Assembly: GCF_031599675.1 (NCBI RefSeq)
Contig: NZ_CP134223.1
Span: forward strand, 3,844,001 to 3,908,000
Origin: Paenibacillus pedocola
GTDB taxonomy: Bacteria > Bacillota > Bacilli > Paenibacillales > Paenibacillaceae
Direction of reading: 5' to 3'
DNA length: 64,000 nt
Part shown: piece by piece, positions 54,402 through 63,523 of the stretch
Layout: each line of letters opens with the position of its first letter
Numbering within the stretch: the first letter of the stretch is position 1
Program-made: the position numbers and the translations under genes
The notes under the pieces: generated by a model
Databases searched by the model: none
What the model was told of the DNA's origin: nothing
The model's input: only the letters and a program-made list of their open reading frames with translations

Positions 54402-56498
54402 TTATTCTGCTAATTCTTCGCCCTCAAGTACAGCCTCAGTGTGGTCACAAGAGGTACATTGCAGCTTCGTGCCTTGCTTGTTGCGCTTCTCCACCATCCA
54501 GGAGCCGCAAACTGGACAAGGTTTAATTGAAGGACGGTCCCAGGAGACGAAATCACAACCAGGGTACTGATCGCAGCCATAGAATACGCGTCCTTTCTTG
54601 CTGCGACGCTCGACGACCTTCCCTTCATGACACTTCGGACAGCTTACTCCGATATCCTTCACAATCGGCTTGGTATTGCGGCAGTCAGGGAATCCTGAGC
54701 AGGCCAGGAACTTCCCGAACCGTCCCAGTTTATAAACCATCGGCTTCCCGCATTTCTCGCAGAGCTCATCGGACACTTCATCTTCAATCTCAATCTCTTT
54801 CATTTCTTCTTCAGCAAACAGCAGGCGCTTCTCAAAAGATTCATAAAATCCGGCCAATACTTTTACCCAATCCTCCGCGCCCTCTTCCACATGGTCAAGA
54901 TCCCCTTCCATGTGCGCAGTAAATTCCACATCGAGAATTTCCGGGAAGAATTGTTCCATTTGCTCTATTATCAGCTCGCCTAGCTCAGTAGGCATAAATT
55001 TCTTCTCTTCAATCGCTACGTAGCCGCGTTTCTGGATTGTCTCCAGTGTAGGTGCATACGTACTCGGGCGGCCAATACCCAGCTCTTCCAGTGTTTTAAC
55101 CAGACGTGCTTCAGTATATCTCGGCGGCGGCTGGGTGAAATGCTGCTTAGGCTCAATGTCCTGCTTCACCAGGTCATCCCCGGCTTTCAGCGGCGGCAAA
55201 AACTTCTCTTCGTCAGTCGTACCGTCATCATTACCTTCTACATACACCTTCATAAAACCAGGGAAAGAAACCTTGGAGCCGACTGCTCTGAAGATTGCAG
55301 TTCCTGCAGTAATATCCACGGAGAGTGTATCAAGTAGAGCAGAGGACATCTGACTGGAGACGAAGCGCTCCCAGATCAGTTTATATAAGCGGAATTGATC
55401 ACGGCTCATGAATTCTTTGACCATCTCAGGTTCGCGCAGTGCAGAGGTTGGACGAATCGCTTCATGCGCATCCTGGGCTCCTGCAGCTTTTTTGGAATAT
55501 TGGCGCGGTGATTCCGGAATAAACTTCTCTCCGTACTTGGCCAAAATCAGCTCCTTCGCTTCTTCCTGAGCGGTAGCGGAAAGACGAGTGGAGTCGGTAC
55601 GCATGTAGGTGATCAAACCGACCGTGCCTTCCTTGCCAAGCTCTACGCCTTCATACAGCTGTTGAGCCACAGACATGGTTTTGGCAGCACGAAAGCCCAG
55701 CTTGCGGGCTGCTTCCTGCTGAAGTGAGCTTGTGGTAAACGGTGCCGAAGGATGTCGCTGTCTTTCCTTCTCCTTCACTTCCCGCACCTTGAAATCAGCA
55801 TTCTTGATGGCTTCCAGCACTTCCTGAACTTCGCTTTCCCGGCCCAGCTCTTTCTTTTCACCATTCAGCTTGTGAAACTTGGCTTCAAAGACGGAATCGC
55901 GGATGCCTAGCTTTGCGGTAATACTCCAATATTCAGTCGGTTCAAAAGCGGAGATTTCATTCTCTCGGTCCATGATAATCTTAACAGCAACCGATTGCAC
56001 CCGCCCGGCCGACAAGCCCTTTTTGACTTTCTTCCATAATAGTGGACTGATTTTATAACCGACGAGCCGGTCCAGAATCCGCCGGGCCTGCTGAGCGTTA
56101 ACCAAATCCATATTAATTTTGCGCGGGGTCTTAAAAGCATCCTTTACAGCCTGCTTCGTGATCTCGTTGAAAACAACCCGGCACTCCTCTGTGTTATCCA
56201 AATCCAGCGCATGCGCCAGATGCCAGGCAATAGCTTCACCTTCGCGGTCCGGGTCAGCCGCCAGATAGACTTTTTTTACTTTTTTGCGGGCATCTTTTAG
56301 TTCCTTGAGAATCGATCCCTTACCGCGAATCGTGATATATTTGGGATTGAAGTCATTCTCTACCTCGACGCCAATCTGGCTTTTCGGCAGATCTCTGATA
56401 TGTCCCATAGAAGCCTTTACAATATATTTACTGCCTAAATATTTGCCGATTGTCTTCGCTTTTGCCGGCGATTCGACAATGACTAATGTATCTGCCAT
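54402..56498 (-). CDS. topA: DNA topoisomerase I
   Basis: A type IA enzyme that relaxes negative supercoils. It has 698 residues. The TOPRIM domain starts with [32 protein letters not shown] is the acidic metal site. The active-site Tyr is in [14 protein letters not shown] near residue 298. Three C-terminal zinc fingers are seen: CEKCGKP to CSGFPDC, CPKCHEG to CDQYPGC, and CPVCGSW to CTSCDH. It lies between dprA and trmFO, as in B. subtilis. Confidence 0.98.
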   Translation of the reverse strand: MADTLVIVESPAKAKTIGKYLGSKYIVKASMGHIRDLPKSQIGVEVENDFNPKYITIRGKGSILKELKDARKKVKKVYLAADPDREGEAIAWHLAHALDLDNTEECRVVFNEITKQAVKDAFKTPRKINMDLVNAQQARRILDRLVGYKISPLLWKKVKKGLSAGRVQSVAVKIIMDRENEISAFEPTEYWSITAKLGIRDSVFEAKFHKLNGEKKELGRESEVQEVLEAIKNADFKVREVKEKERQRHPSAPFTTSSLQQEAARKLGFRAAKTMSVAQQLYEGVELGKEGTVGLITYMRTDSTRLSATAQEEAKELILAKYGEKFIPESPRQYSKKAAGAQDAHEAIRPTSALREPEMVKEFMSRDQFRLYKLIWERFVSSQMSSALLDTLSVDITAGTAIFRAVGSKVSFPGFMKVYVEGNDDGTTDEEKFLPPLKAGDDLVKQDIEPKQHFTQPPPRYTEARLVKTLEELGIGRPSTYAPTLETIQKRGYVAIEEKKFMPTELGELIIEQMEQFFPEILDVEFTAHMEGDLDHVEEGAEDWVKVLAGFYESFEKRLLFAEEEMKEIEIEDEVSDELCEKCGKPMVYKLGRFGKFLACSGFPDCRNTKPIVKDIGVSCPKCHEGKVVERRSKKGRVFYGCDQYPGCDFVSWDRPSIKPCPVCGSWMVEKRNKQGTKLQCTSCDHTEAVLEGEELAE

Positions 56499-56614
56499 AG
56501 GTTGTTCCTCCTAAAAGTATTGTGAGCAGTTATTTCCATGAATTAGACCGTTCAAATCTTGCTCCGGAAGCATACACTCTTCTTGAGAATACGCTTAAGT
56601 CTGTTCCTTCTATA

Positions 56615-57733
56615 TTAAATTACCTTATAAATTGCACCCGGCAATTGTGTTACCGCTTTTTTTATGATTAAAGATAACAGAACTGAATGCAAATGTCCAA
56701 AATCCCACCTTGTTCTAAACAGCAGCTCATCCAGACTAAACGGGCCTTGATGCAGTATATGGTATAGGTGAGACTCCTCACTTGTCAATTTCTTTTCGAT
56801 CAGCCCATCCCCATTCCCCAGCTCAAAAAGGGGGTTTAAGCTCTCTCTATCAGCCTTTACAGGTATAAAAGAAATATATTCTTCCACAATATCTTCTGCA
56901 GAGGTTACAAGTTTTGCCCCTTGTTTGATCAGATCAAGCGCTCCGCGGCTTTTGGGAGAAGTAACCGGTCCGGGAACCGCAAACACATCTCTTCCCGCTT
57001 CCAGGGCGGCATCAGCCGTGATCAAGGAACCGCTGCGGGAGTCAGCTTCGACAACTAGCGTCCCTAAGGTCAGACCGGCGATAATCCGGTTGCGCTGCGG
57101 GAACAGGCCCGGATGACTCTGGGTGCCTAACGGATACTCACTGAGCACCAGCCCTTTTTGTGAAATCTCCCGCTCCAGCTCCCTGTTCTCGGGCGGATAG
57201 ACCTTGTCGAGACCAGTAGCAACAACAGCGATTGTAATTCCGCCGCAGGCTAATGCCGCTTCATGGCACACGCTGTCGATTCCCCGGGCCAGTCCGCTGA
57301 CTACCGCAAGCCCTGCCGTACTCAGCTGCTCCGAGAGCATCTCTCCTACTTTGCGTCCATAGGCAGTAGGCACACGTGTACCCACCATCGCTATTGCAGG
57401 ACGGGAAGCATATTCCAGAGATCCCCTGTAATAAAGCACCCATGGCGGCTGTGCTGTTTCCTTCAGCAAAGCAGGGTATTGCTCATCCAGAACAGTAACC
57501 ATGGCTACTCCGCTTTCTTCCATTAAAAGACGGCGTTTAAGAATCCATCCCGCATCAAACGCTTCAGCCAGCCGCTGTGCAATTTTTGCCGGTAATCCGG
57601 CCTTTTGCCAATCTTCCGGACTGCAAACAAACGCTCGCTTTGTCAATAACCCTGCCTGGCGGATTCTGTCGATGCTTTTCCAGCCGATCCCCTCCACTTC
57701 ATTCAGTCCAAATAATAAGTCACGTGTTTCCAT
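56615..57733 (-). CDS. dprA: DNA-processing protein DprA
   Basis: Binds incoming single-stranded DNA and loads RecA during natural transformation. It has 372 residues. An N-terminal SAM-like helical part (VEGIGWKSIDRIRQAG) precedes the Rossmann-like DprA domain: MVGTRVPTAYGRKVGE, SGLARGIDSVCHEAAL, FPQRNRIIAGL and EAGRDVFAVPG. A C-terminal winged helix follows (LYHILHQGPFSLDELLFRT). AAGGGAG precedes the ATG. With comM it forms a competence-linked pair in this window. Confidence 0.96.
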   Translation of the reverse strand: METRDLLFGLNEVEGIGWKSIDRIRQAGLLTKRAFVCSPEDWQKAGLPAKIAQRLAEAFDAGWILKRRLLMEESGVAMVTVLDEQYPALLKETAQPPWVLYYRGSLEYASRPAIAMVGTRVPTAYGRKVGEMLSEQLSTAGLAVVSGLARGIDSVCHEAALACGGITIAVVATGLDKVYPPENRELEREISQKGLVLSEYPLGTQSHPGLFPQRNRIIAGLTLGTLVVEADSRSGSLITADAALEAGRDVFAVPGPVTSPKSRGALDLIKQGAKLVTSAEDIVEEYISFIPVKADRESLNPLFELGNGDGLIEKKLTSEESHLYHILHQGPFSLDELLFRTRWDFGHLHSVLLSLIIKKAVTQLPGAIYKVI

Positions 57734-57773
57734 ATGTATTCTCTCCCTTAGGATGGAAGGGTCAGCCTTCCCT

Positions 57774-57804
57774 ATTTTGTGGTACTTGCGTTAAAAATGC
57801 AAGT
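57774..57804 (-). promoter_or_regulatory. Candidate dprA promoter overlapping an inverted repeat
   Basis: On the minus strand TTGCAT (57797-57802) and CAAAAT (57774-57779) are 17 bases apart, 41 bases before the dprA start. An inverted repeat ACTTGC-N9-GCAAGT (57784-57804) covers the -35 and the spacer, as an operator would. The -10 is weak. Confidence 0.35.
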
Positions 57805-57844
57805 TACTGCTGCGAAGCTGGTTCCCTGGCACCAGAACTATACG

Positions 57845-57891
57845 CAAAAAAGCAACCTTTTCCCCTGTTGCACAGGAATAAAAGGTTGCTT
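57845..57891 (-). terminator. Intrinsic terminator after sucD
   Basis: A 12-base-pair perfect stem (AAGCAACCTTTT pairing with AAAAGGTTGCTT) with an 18-base loop, followed on the minus strand by TTTTTTGC. It lies 70 bases past the sucD stop and separates sucC-sucD from dprA. It would also work on the plus strand to a lesser degree. Confidence 0.88.
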
Positions 57892-57960
57892 ACCTATAAC
57901 AAATCATACACTATGGCTGATCCCAGCACAGTGACTTTTAATAGAAGAATTATTTCATGA

Positions 57961-58890
57961 TTAATGTGTTGTAAAAGCTCCCAGAATGCCGCGTTCCTCA
58001 AGTACACTCACAAGCGTTGAGCCCATTTCAGCCGGTGTCGGTGCAACTTTAATTCCACAGGATTCCAGAACGGCAATTTTTTCGCTGGCAGTCCCTTTCC
58101 CTCCGGAGATAATAGCCCCGGCATGACCCATGCGTTTGCCTGGAGGTGCAGTAACGCCGCCGATGAATCCGACAACAGGCTTTGTCATATTCTCTTTAAT
58201 CCAGAGAGCAGCCTCTTCTTCAGCGGTTCCGCCGATTTCACCGATCATAATGACAGCCTTTGTACCCGGGTCATCATTAAACAGCTTCAGAATGTCGATG
58301 AACTCCGAACCTTTGACCGGATCACCGCCGATTCCGACTGCCGAGGACTGCCCGATTCCGCGTTCTGTCAGCTGATGCACCGCTTCGTAGGTAAGCGTTC
58401 CGCTGCGGGAAACCACGCCTACATATCCGGGGGTATGAATATAGCCCGGCATAATGCCAATCTTACACTCTCCCGGTGTGATGACACCCGGACAGTTAGG
58501 CCCGATCAGGACCGTAGAACGGCCTTCCATGTACCTTGATACTTTAACCATATCCAGCACCGGTATACCTTCAGTAATACAGATGACAAGCTCCATCTCC
58601 GCATCCACAGCCTCCATGATAGAGTCAGCGGCAAAAGCCGGCGGTACATAAATCACGCTGGCAGTTGCCCCGGTTGCGGCTTTGGCGGCGACTACCGTAT
58701 CAAATACTGGCAGGCTGACCTCCTTACCGTTCTCCAGCGTAATCGCAACAGAGGTTCCCCCTTTGCCGGGTGTCACTCCGCCGACCATCTGTGTGCCATA
58801 ATCCAGCGCACCTTTGGTATGGAACAGGCCCGTTGAGCCTGTAATCCCCTGTGTGATGACTTTCGTATTTTTATCTACAAGAATGCTCAT
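57961..58890 (-). CDS. sucD: Succinate-CoA ligase alpha subunit
   Basis: Binds CoA and carries the phospho-histidine of succinyl-CoA synthetase in the TCA cycle. It has 309 residues. [13 protein letters not shown] is the CoA-binding Rossmann start, and the active His is in [16 protein letters not shown]. The [20 protein letters not shown] stretch is family-typical. I chose ATG 58888-58890 ([10 protein letters not shown]) by homology; the ribosome-binding site is poorly placed. It is 48 bases after sucC. Confidence 0.96.
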   Translation of the reverse strand: MSILVDKNTKVITQGITGSTGLFHTKGALDYGTQMVGGVTPGKGGTSVAITLENGKEVSLPVFDTVVAAKAATGATASVIYVPPAFAADSIMEAVDAEMELVICITEGIPVLDMVKVSRYMEGRSTVLIGPNCPGVITPGECKIGIMPGYIHTPGYVGVVSRSGTLTYEAVHQLTERGIGQSSAVGIGGDPVKGSEFIDILKLFNDDPGTKAVIMIGEIGGTAEEEAALWIKENMTKPVVGFIGGVTAPPGKRMGHAGAIISGGKGTASEKIAVLESCGIKVAPTPAEMGSTLVSVLEERGILGAFTTH

Positions 58891-58938
58891 CGTTTTGGTC
58901 ACATCCCTACTTAGTTTGTCGAATACGAGATACTTGCG

Positions 58939-60096
58939 TTACACAAGAGATACAATCTTACGGGCACCGTCTGCCATGGAATCTGCAGCGACGATGTTTA
59001 GTCCTGAACCGGCGAGGATCTGTTTCCCCAGCGCCACATTGGTTCCTTCAAGACGCACAACGAGCGGTTTGGTCAGGCCAAGCTGCCGGGCTGCTTCTAC
59101 CACACCTGTAGCAATCACGTCACAGCGCATAATTCCGCCAAAAATATTAACAAAAATACCGTTCACTTTATCGTCAGACAAAATAATTTTAAAGGCCTCA
59201 GTAACCTTCTCGGTCGTCGCACCGCCCCCTACATCCAGGAAGTTGGCCGGCTCGCCGCCGTAATATTTGATAATATCCATAGTAGCCATCGCTAGTCCCG
59301 CACCATTAACCATACAGCCGATATTACCGTCAAGGGCGATATAGCTGAGATCATATTTGGAAGCTTCAATTTCCTTCTCGTCCTCTTCATCCAGGTCGCG
59401 GAGTTCTTGAATATCCTTATGGCGGAACAAAGCATTGGAGTCAAAGTTGAGCTTGGCGTCGAGCGCCATCACATTGCCGTCAGCTGTAACTACCAGCGGG
59501 TTAATCTCCGCGATAGAGCAATCTTTATCCACAAAAGCCAAATAGAGCGCTTGCATGAACTTGACCGCTTTATTCACCAATTCTGTCGGAATAGCGATGC
59601 TGTACGCTAATTTGCGTGCCTGGAAAGTCTGCAGTCCTACTGCCGGATCGATAATTTCCTTAAAAATCTTCTCCGGATGACTTGCAGCCACCTCTTCAAT
59701 TTCAGTGCCGCCTTCTTCAGAGGCCATCATGACTACGCGGCCGGAACTGCGGTCTACCACGATTCCAATGTAATATTCCTTCACAATCTGACAGCCCTCT
59801 TCAATGAGCAGCCGTTTCACCACTTTGCCCTCAGGTCCGGTCTGATGGGTAACCAATGTCTTGCCAAGAATCTCTCCGGCATAGGAGCGAACCTCGTCAA
59901 GCGATTTGGCAACCTTAACCCCTCCTGCTTTACCGCGTCCGCCTGCATGAATCTGCGCTTTAACTACCACCACCGGTGTGCCGAGTGATGATGCAGCTTC
60001 TACCGCTTCCTCCACTGTATAAGCTACTTTTCCGTTCGGTACGGCAACGCCGTACTTCTTAAGTACTTCTTTTCCCTGATACTCGTGGATATTCAT
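58939..60096 (-). CDS. sucC: Succinate-CoA ligase (ADP-forming) beta subunit
   Basis: The ATP-grasp subunit of succinyl-CoA synthetase, converting succinyl-CoA to succinate with ATP formation. It has 385 residues. [22 protein letters not shown] opens the ATP-grasp domain; [16 protein letters not shown] and the C-terminal [17 protein letters not shown] are conserved. AGGAGG lies before the ATG. A structured leader of about 230-350 bases lies upstream. Confidence 0.97.
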   Translation of the reverse strand: MNIHEYQGKEVLKKYGVAVPNGKVAYTVEEAVEAASSLGTPVVVVKAQIHAGGRGKAGGVKVAKSLDEVRSYAGEILGKTLVTHQTGPEGKVVKRLLIEEGCQIVKEYYIGIVVDRSSGRVVMMASEEGGTEIEEVAASHPEKIFKEIIDPAVGLQTFQARKLAYSIAIPTELVNKAVKFMQALYLAFVDKDCSIAEINPLVVTADGNVMALDAKLNFDSNALFRHKDIQELRDLDEEDEKEIEASKYDLSYIALDGNIGCMVNGAGLAMATMDIIKYYGGEPANFLDVGGGATTEKVTEAFKIILSDDKVNGIFVNIFGGIMRCDVIATGVVEAARQLGLTKPLVVRLEGTNVALGKQILAGSGLNIVAADSMADGARKIVSLV

Positions 60097-60445
60097 ACCG
60101 GAAGCCTCCTAAAGTGTTGCGGTGGCCTGTGCAGGCAGCCTGCAGCCAAACCGCATTCCGTTTTGATACTCCAAAGCCGGGTCCAGACCGGTAAACATTT
60201 ATAAATATTCCGGTACAAGCAAGAATCCAGCCGAATTCCAAAGAAAACGGCGGGTTCTCTGCCTGAGACATACGGCGAAATACAGATTTGCATCTCTATC
60301 TACCTATATGCCATAAAAGGAAACCCAGAATATTGTAACATGATTCAAAAGGGCTTACCTTAAAATCTTTCACTATTTATACATATATTTTCGCTTGATT
60401 TCATGCCGGAATGCGAACGATTACATTGACATAATGTTTCTAGAG
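60097..60445 (-). promoter_or_regulatory. Long structured leader region upstream of sucC
   Basis: 349 bases without a supported gene. On the minus strand there are several inverted repeats: TGCAGGC-T-GCCTGCA type hairpin at 60130-60144, ACCGG/CCGGT arms at 60187-60214, and a TCTC-AGGCA-GAGA hairpin near 60260. No confident -35/-10 pair is seen; TACAAT at 60332-60337 is a possible -10. None of the hairpins has a T-tract. I do not recognise a known riboswitch. Confidence 0.4.
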
Positions 60446-60910
60446 CTATTTTGTCGCAGCTGTATTCGCTTCATGAACACGGGCAAGCAGGCTTTTGAAC
60501 TGGCCCAGCAGATTTACAAACTCCTCAGCTGAGAGCATCGTCCCTTCCGCCATCTTTCCAGGAATGCAGACTGCTTCACTCTGCAGCGCCCAGCCCTTGT
60601 CTGTAAGCGAGATGAGCACCTTCCGTTCATCCTGCAAGGAGCGTTCACGGAGGATAAGGCCCGCAGCCTGCAGCCGTTTCAACAACGGAGTCAGCGTCCC
60701 TGAATCCAAAAAGAGGGCTTCGCCAAGCTCTTTAACTGTACACTGCTGTTTCTCCCACAGCACAATCATCACCAGGTACTGTGAATAGGTGAGGCCAATC
60801 TTATCCAGGTGAGGCTGATACAGCTTCGTAAATTCACGCGAACAGGCATAAATAGTGAAACAAAGTTGATTTTCAAGCATCAGCTCAGGGGATGTGGTTG
60901 TTTTTTGCAT
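60446..60910 (-). CDS. ohrR: MarR-family organic peroxide sensor OhrR
   Basis: A repressor of ohr that is released when a reactive cysteine is oxidised by organic hydroperoxides. It has 154 residues. The sensing Cys17 is in LENQLCFTIYACSREF, matching the conserved OhrR N-terminus; the winged helix follows (YSQYLVMIVLWEKQQCTVKELGEALFLDSGTLTPLLKRL). Further cysteines are at 23, 57 and 115. It is divergent from ohr, with a 149-base shared control region. Confidence 0.92.
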   Translation of the reverse strand: MQKTTTSPELMLENQLCFTIYACSREFTKLYQPHLDKIGLTYSQYLVMIVLWEKQQCTVKELGEALFLDSGTLTPLLKRLQAAGLILRERSLQDERKVLISLTDKGWALQSEAVCIPGKMAEGTMLSAEEFVNLLGQFKSLLARVHEANTAATK

Positions 60911-60927
60911 ATCTTCTTCACCTGCCT

Positions 60928-60949
60928 TTGTGACATTATTTTATCACAA
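60928..60949. promoter_or_regulatory. Inverted repeat near the ohrR start, candidate operator
   Basis: TTGTGA-N10-TCACAA, perfect six-base arms, 18 bases upstream of the ohrR ATG. On the minus strand it overlaps a possible -10 (TAAAAT). It could be an autoregulatory OhrR site. The arms resemble a CRP half-site, but the spacing (10 rather than 6) does not fit. Confidence 0.4.
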
Positions 60950-60985
60950 TTCATCCGAAATATCATGTTAATAGCAAAAAATATA

Positions 60986-61027
60986 TTGACTATTATTAAT
61001 ATTGTGTTAAATTAAATTGTGTACAAT
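60986..61027 (+). promoter_or_regulatory. Candidate ohr promoter and operator
   Basis: TTGACT (60986-60991) and TAAATT (61008-61013) are 16 bases apart. Directly after it lies ATTGTGTACAAT (61016-61027), a near-palindrome with ATTGT/ACAAT arms, similar to the TACAATT/AATTGTA type reported for B. subtilis OhrR. The ohr ATG is 33 bases further on. Confidence 0.5.
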
Positions 61028-61059
61028 ACATTTTCGTAAACGAACGGGAGCGATTAATT

Positions 61060-61488
61060 ATGATGACAATTCAACAAAAAATGTATGAAACTACAGTTAA
61101 AGCGGTTGGCGGAAGAAACGGATACATCGAATCGGAAAGCCCTAAACTCAACCTGACGATCAGCACTCCCCGCGAAATGGGCGGAGCCGGCGGAGAAGGC
61201 ACCAACCCTGAGCAGCTCTTTGCAGCCGGATACTCCGCTTGCTTTGACAGCGCCCTGAATATGGTTGCCCGGATGGGTAAAGTGAAAATTGAAGGCAGTG
61301 AAGTAACTGCTACTGTGAGCTTCGGCAAAGTTGAAGATGGCGGCTTCGGCATCGCAGTCAAGCTTGATATTCTAGTCAAAGGTGTGGACCGTGAAACAGC
61401 CGCTAAGCTTGTTGAAGCTGCACATGGAGCATGCCCTTACTCCCGCGCTACCCGCGGAAATATCGAAGTAGAGCTGAACGTACTGTAA
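61060..61488 (+). CDS. ohr: Organic hydroperoxide reductase Ohr
   Basis: A thiol peroxidase of the Ohr/OsmC family that reduces lipid and other organic peroxides. It has 142 residues. The two active cysteines are Cys61 (AAGYSACFDSAL) and Cys125 (GACPYSRATRGN), with the Arg in TPREMGGAGGEGTNPEQLFAAG. GGGAG precedes tandem ATGs. It is the only clear plus-strand gene here and is divergent from ohrR. It ends in a strong terminator. Confidence 0.96.
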   Translation: MMTIQQKMYETTVKAVGGRNGYIESESPKLNLTISTPREMGGAGGEGTNPEQLFAAGYSACFDSALNMVARMGKVKIEGSEVTATVSFGKVEDGGFGIAVKLDILVKGVDRETAAKLVEAAHGACPYSRATRGNIEVELNVL

Positions 61489-61538
61489 CTCATTAAAATA
61501 GATCGGCAACTAAGAATAATCTCAGTATGAGAACGAAC

Positions 61539-61571
61539 AAGCCGTCCGGAGCAGCTCCGGACGGCTTTTTT
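61539..61571 (+). terminator. Intrinsic terminator after ohr
   Basis: A 13-base-pair perfect stem (AAGCCGTCCGGAG with CTCCGGACGGCTT), loop CAG, followed by TTTTTT. It lies 51 bases past the ohr stop, between the convergent ohr and comM. Confidence 0.93.
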
Positions 61572-61641
61572 CATATGCACGTTTATGCAGCAAATAATGG
61601 GAGATATATATAATGAAGAAAAAGATTTATCCTTCCTTCAT

Positions 61642-63333
61642 TCATTCCTCCGTGAATACCTGCCGGTCCAGATTCCGGTACTGCACGGCTTCTGCCAGAT
61701 GAGCAGAACTTATTGCAGAAGCACCAGCCAGATCAGCGATGGTACGGGCCAGCTTAATAATACGGTCATGTGCGCGCATGCTTAGACCGAGACTTTCCAG
61801 TATTCCGTGCAGCAGCTGGCTGCTTTCTTTATTCATATAGGCATAGCGGCGAAGCGCTGCTCCGGACAGCTCGCTGTTCCACGAGATCGGCAGGTCTTTG
61901 TAACGTTCAGCTTGAATGAGCTGGGCCCGGTTCACCTCAGCACGCATCTCAGCCGATGACATAGAAGGCCCCTGCTCATTCCATTCCTTAGGGCGGGGTA
62001 CGTCCACCTGCATATCAATACGATCCAGCAGCGGGCCAGAGATTTTTGCCCGGTACTGGGCAATCCTGGCCGGGCTGCAGGTGCATCTCTGGTGGGTTCC
62101 CGCGTTTCCTAAATAACCGCAGCTGCACGGATTCATCGAACACGCCAGTAAGAAACGCGCAGGGAATGTAAATGCTGCACGGGCACGGCTGATTGTCACG
62201 AGGCCATCTTCCAACGGCTGCCGCAGTACTTCCAGCACATTGCGGGAGAATTCCGGCAATTCATCAAGAAACAGAATGCCGCGGTGTGCTAAGCTCACTT
62301 CCCCGGGCTTCGGAAGGCCTCCCCCTCCGATAAGACCGGCTCCCGAAATTGTGTGATGCGGGGAACGGAACGGCCTGCTGCGCAAGAGACCGCTATGGGC
62401 ATCCTTTAGCTTACCGGCTGCACTGAATATTTTGGTAACCTCCAGTGATTCACTGTCGCTTAAGCCTGGAAGAATTCCCGGCAGCCGCTTGATCAGCATC
62501 GTCTTGCCCGTCCCTGGAGGGCCCATCAGAACGATGTTATGCATACCCGCTGCCGCAATTGTCAGCGCCCGCTTCACATGATTCTGACCCAGTACATCAC
62601 TATAATCCTCTTTCATCAAACCGTCCGCAGCAGGAATAGCAGCAGCATCCGAATATCTCGGTATATATTTCAAATGCTCCAGATCCTCCGCTAATACCGG
62701 GGGCTTGTCCTGCGCTGCAGTGCCGGTACCGACAATCACCGGAAACGGAAGTACATGCTGCAAGGGAGCAGTATTTGATAGTGATGCTAAATGTTCCCCT
62801 GGCTCAGAAGCATCGCATCCCCCTGTTCCCTGTTCTTTCTGCTTCAGCTCCTGCAGATGATCCGCAGCATACACGTTCATCCCACTTATCAGCGCAGCCT
62901 CGGCCGCATTCCCGCGGGGCACCAGCACCGCCTGAAAACCCGCGCGTCGGGCAGCCTCAACCATCGGCAGCACACCAGTGACGGGTCTAAGACTGCCGTC
63001 CAGTGCCAATTCACCGATCAGCAGCATTTTTTCGGCTGCCGGCATTATCAGCTGGGCACTGGTCGTCAGAATTCCAAGTGCAATAGCCAGATCGAATGCT
63101 GATCCCTCCTTGCGCAGATCCGCCGGAGCGAGATTGATCGTGACCCGCTGCTGGGGATAGCGGTAGCCGCAATTTTTGACAGCAGCCCGCACCCTTTCCA
63201 CAGCTTCGCGAATGGCCGAGTCGGGTAATCCAATGATGTTCGTCTGTGGCAACCCGTTGGCCAGATCAATTTCGACCCCAATCATAACGCCTTCAATTCC
63301 GTACAGGCAGGCACTGTGCATTTTTCCGTACAT
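61642..63333 (-). CDS. comM: YifB/ComM-family magnesium chelatase-like AAA+ ATPase
   Basis: 563 residues. An N-terminal Lon-like S5 fold domain (GIEGVMIGVEIDLANGLPQTNIIGLPDSAIREAVERVRAA) is followed by the AAA+ domain (MGPPGTGKTMLIKRLPG near 272, HRGILFLDELPEFSRNVLEVLRQPLEDG) and a C-terminal helical domain. A four-Cys-like region (CSMNPCSCGYLG, CTCSP) is present. ComM in other bacteria is a branch-migration helicase aiding transformation. ATG 63331-63333 is chosen; GTG 63345 is possible. Confidence 0.94.
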   Translation of the reverse strand: MYGKMHSACLYGIEGVMIGVEIDLANGLPQTNIIGLPDSAIREAVERVRAAVKNCGYRYPQQRVTINLAPADLRKEGSAFDLAIALGILTTSAQLIMPAAEKMLLIGELALDGSLRPVTGVLPMVEAARRAGFQAVLVPRGNAAEAALISGMNVYAADHLQELKQKEQGTGGCDASEPGEHLASLSNTAPLQHVLPFPVIVGTGTAAQDKPPVLAEDLEHLKYIPRYSDAAAIPAADGLMKEDYSDVLGQNHVKRALTIAAAGMHNIVLMGPPGTGKTMLIKRLPGILPGLSDSESLEVTKIFSAAGKLKDAHSGLLRSRPFRSPHHTISGAGLIGGGGLPKPGEVSLAHRGILFLDELPEFSRNVLEVLRQPLEDGLVTISRARAAFTFPARFLLACSMNPCSCGYLGNAGTHQRCTCSPARIAQYRAKISGPLLDRIDMQVDVPRPKEWNEQGPSMSSAEMRAEVNRAQLIQAERYKDLPISWNSELSGAALRRYAYMNKESSQLLHGILESLGLSMRAHDRIIKLARTIADLAGASAISSAHLAEAVQYRNLDRQVFTEE

Positions 63334-63428
63334 AACAAAAAACACCTCTTCTCCTGAAATACGCTCACGCTCAAGCGCTATAGCATCAAGAAAAAGGGTG
63401 CTTCCTCAATTTCCGCAGTATTAATAAC

Positions 63429-63458
63429 AGTATACAAATGATCCTCTATTATAATCAA
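63429..63458 (-). promoter_or_regulatory. Candidate comM promoter
   Basis: On the minus strand TTGATT (63453-63458) and TATACT (63429-63434) are 18 bases apart, about 95 bases before the comM start. The match is moderate and the spacing is one base long. Confidence 0.35.
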
Positions 63459-63494
63459 GCATTGGCAAAGGAAAAGTCAGCCGGACATAATTGC

Positions 63495-63519
63495 ACATTT
63501 ATGCAAATGTTGTTTTTTT
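63495..63519 (+). terminator. Plus-strand terminator-like hairpin with no plus-strand gene
   Basis: ACATTT-ATGC-AAATGT followed by TGTTTTTTT in the plus direction. It lies just past the stop of the minus-strand metallophosphoesterase. The T-tract is on the wrong side for that gene, and no plus-strand gene precedes it after the ohr terminator. The stem is only six base pairs. Confidence 0.3.
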
Positions 63520-63523
63520 GCAG

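Noticed and set aside
57783-58940. Shared 11-base sequence (tacttgcgtta) after sucC and after sucD
   Set aside because: Two copies of an 11-mer without further similarity; only the first is part of an inverted repeat. Too little to call a repeat element.
60250-60290. CTGAGA and TCTCAGGCA motifs in the sucC leader, reminiscent of TPP or glycine riboswitches
   Set aside because: The rest of either aptamer consensus is not present on the matching strand, so the short match is probably chance.
60059-60293. Minus-strand ORFs of 70 and 66 residues before sucC
   Set aside because: No ribosome-binding site, no recognisable features, and they overlap the structured leader and each other.
60928-60949. 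CRP/FNR binding site near ohrR
   Set aside because: Arms look similar but the 10-base spacing does not match the usual 6; kept only as a candidate operator.
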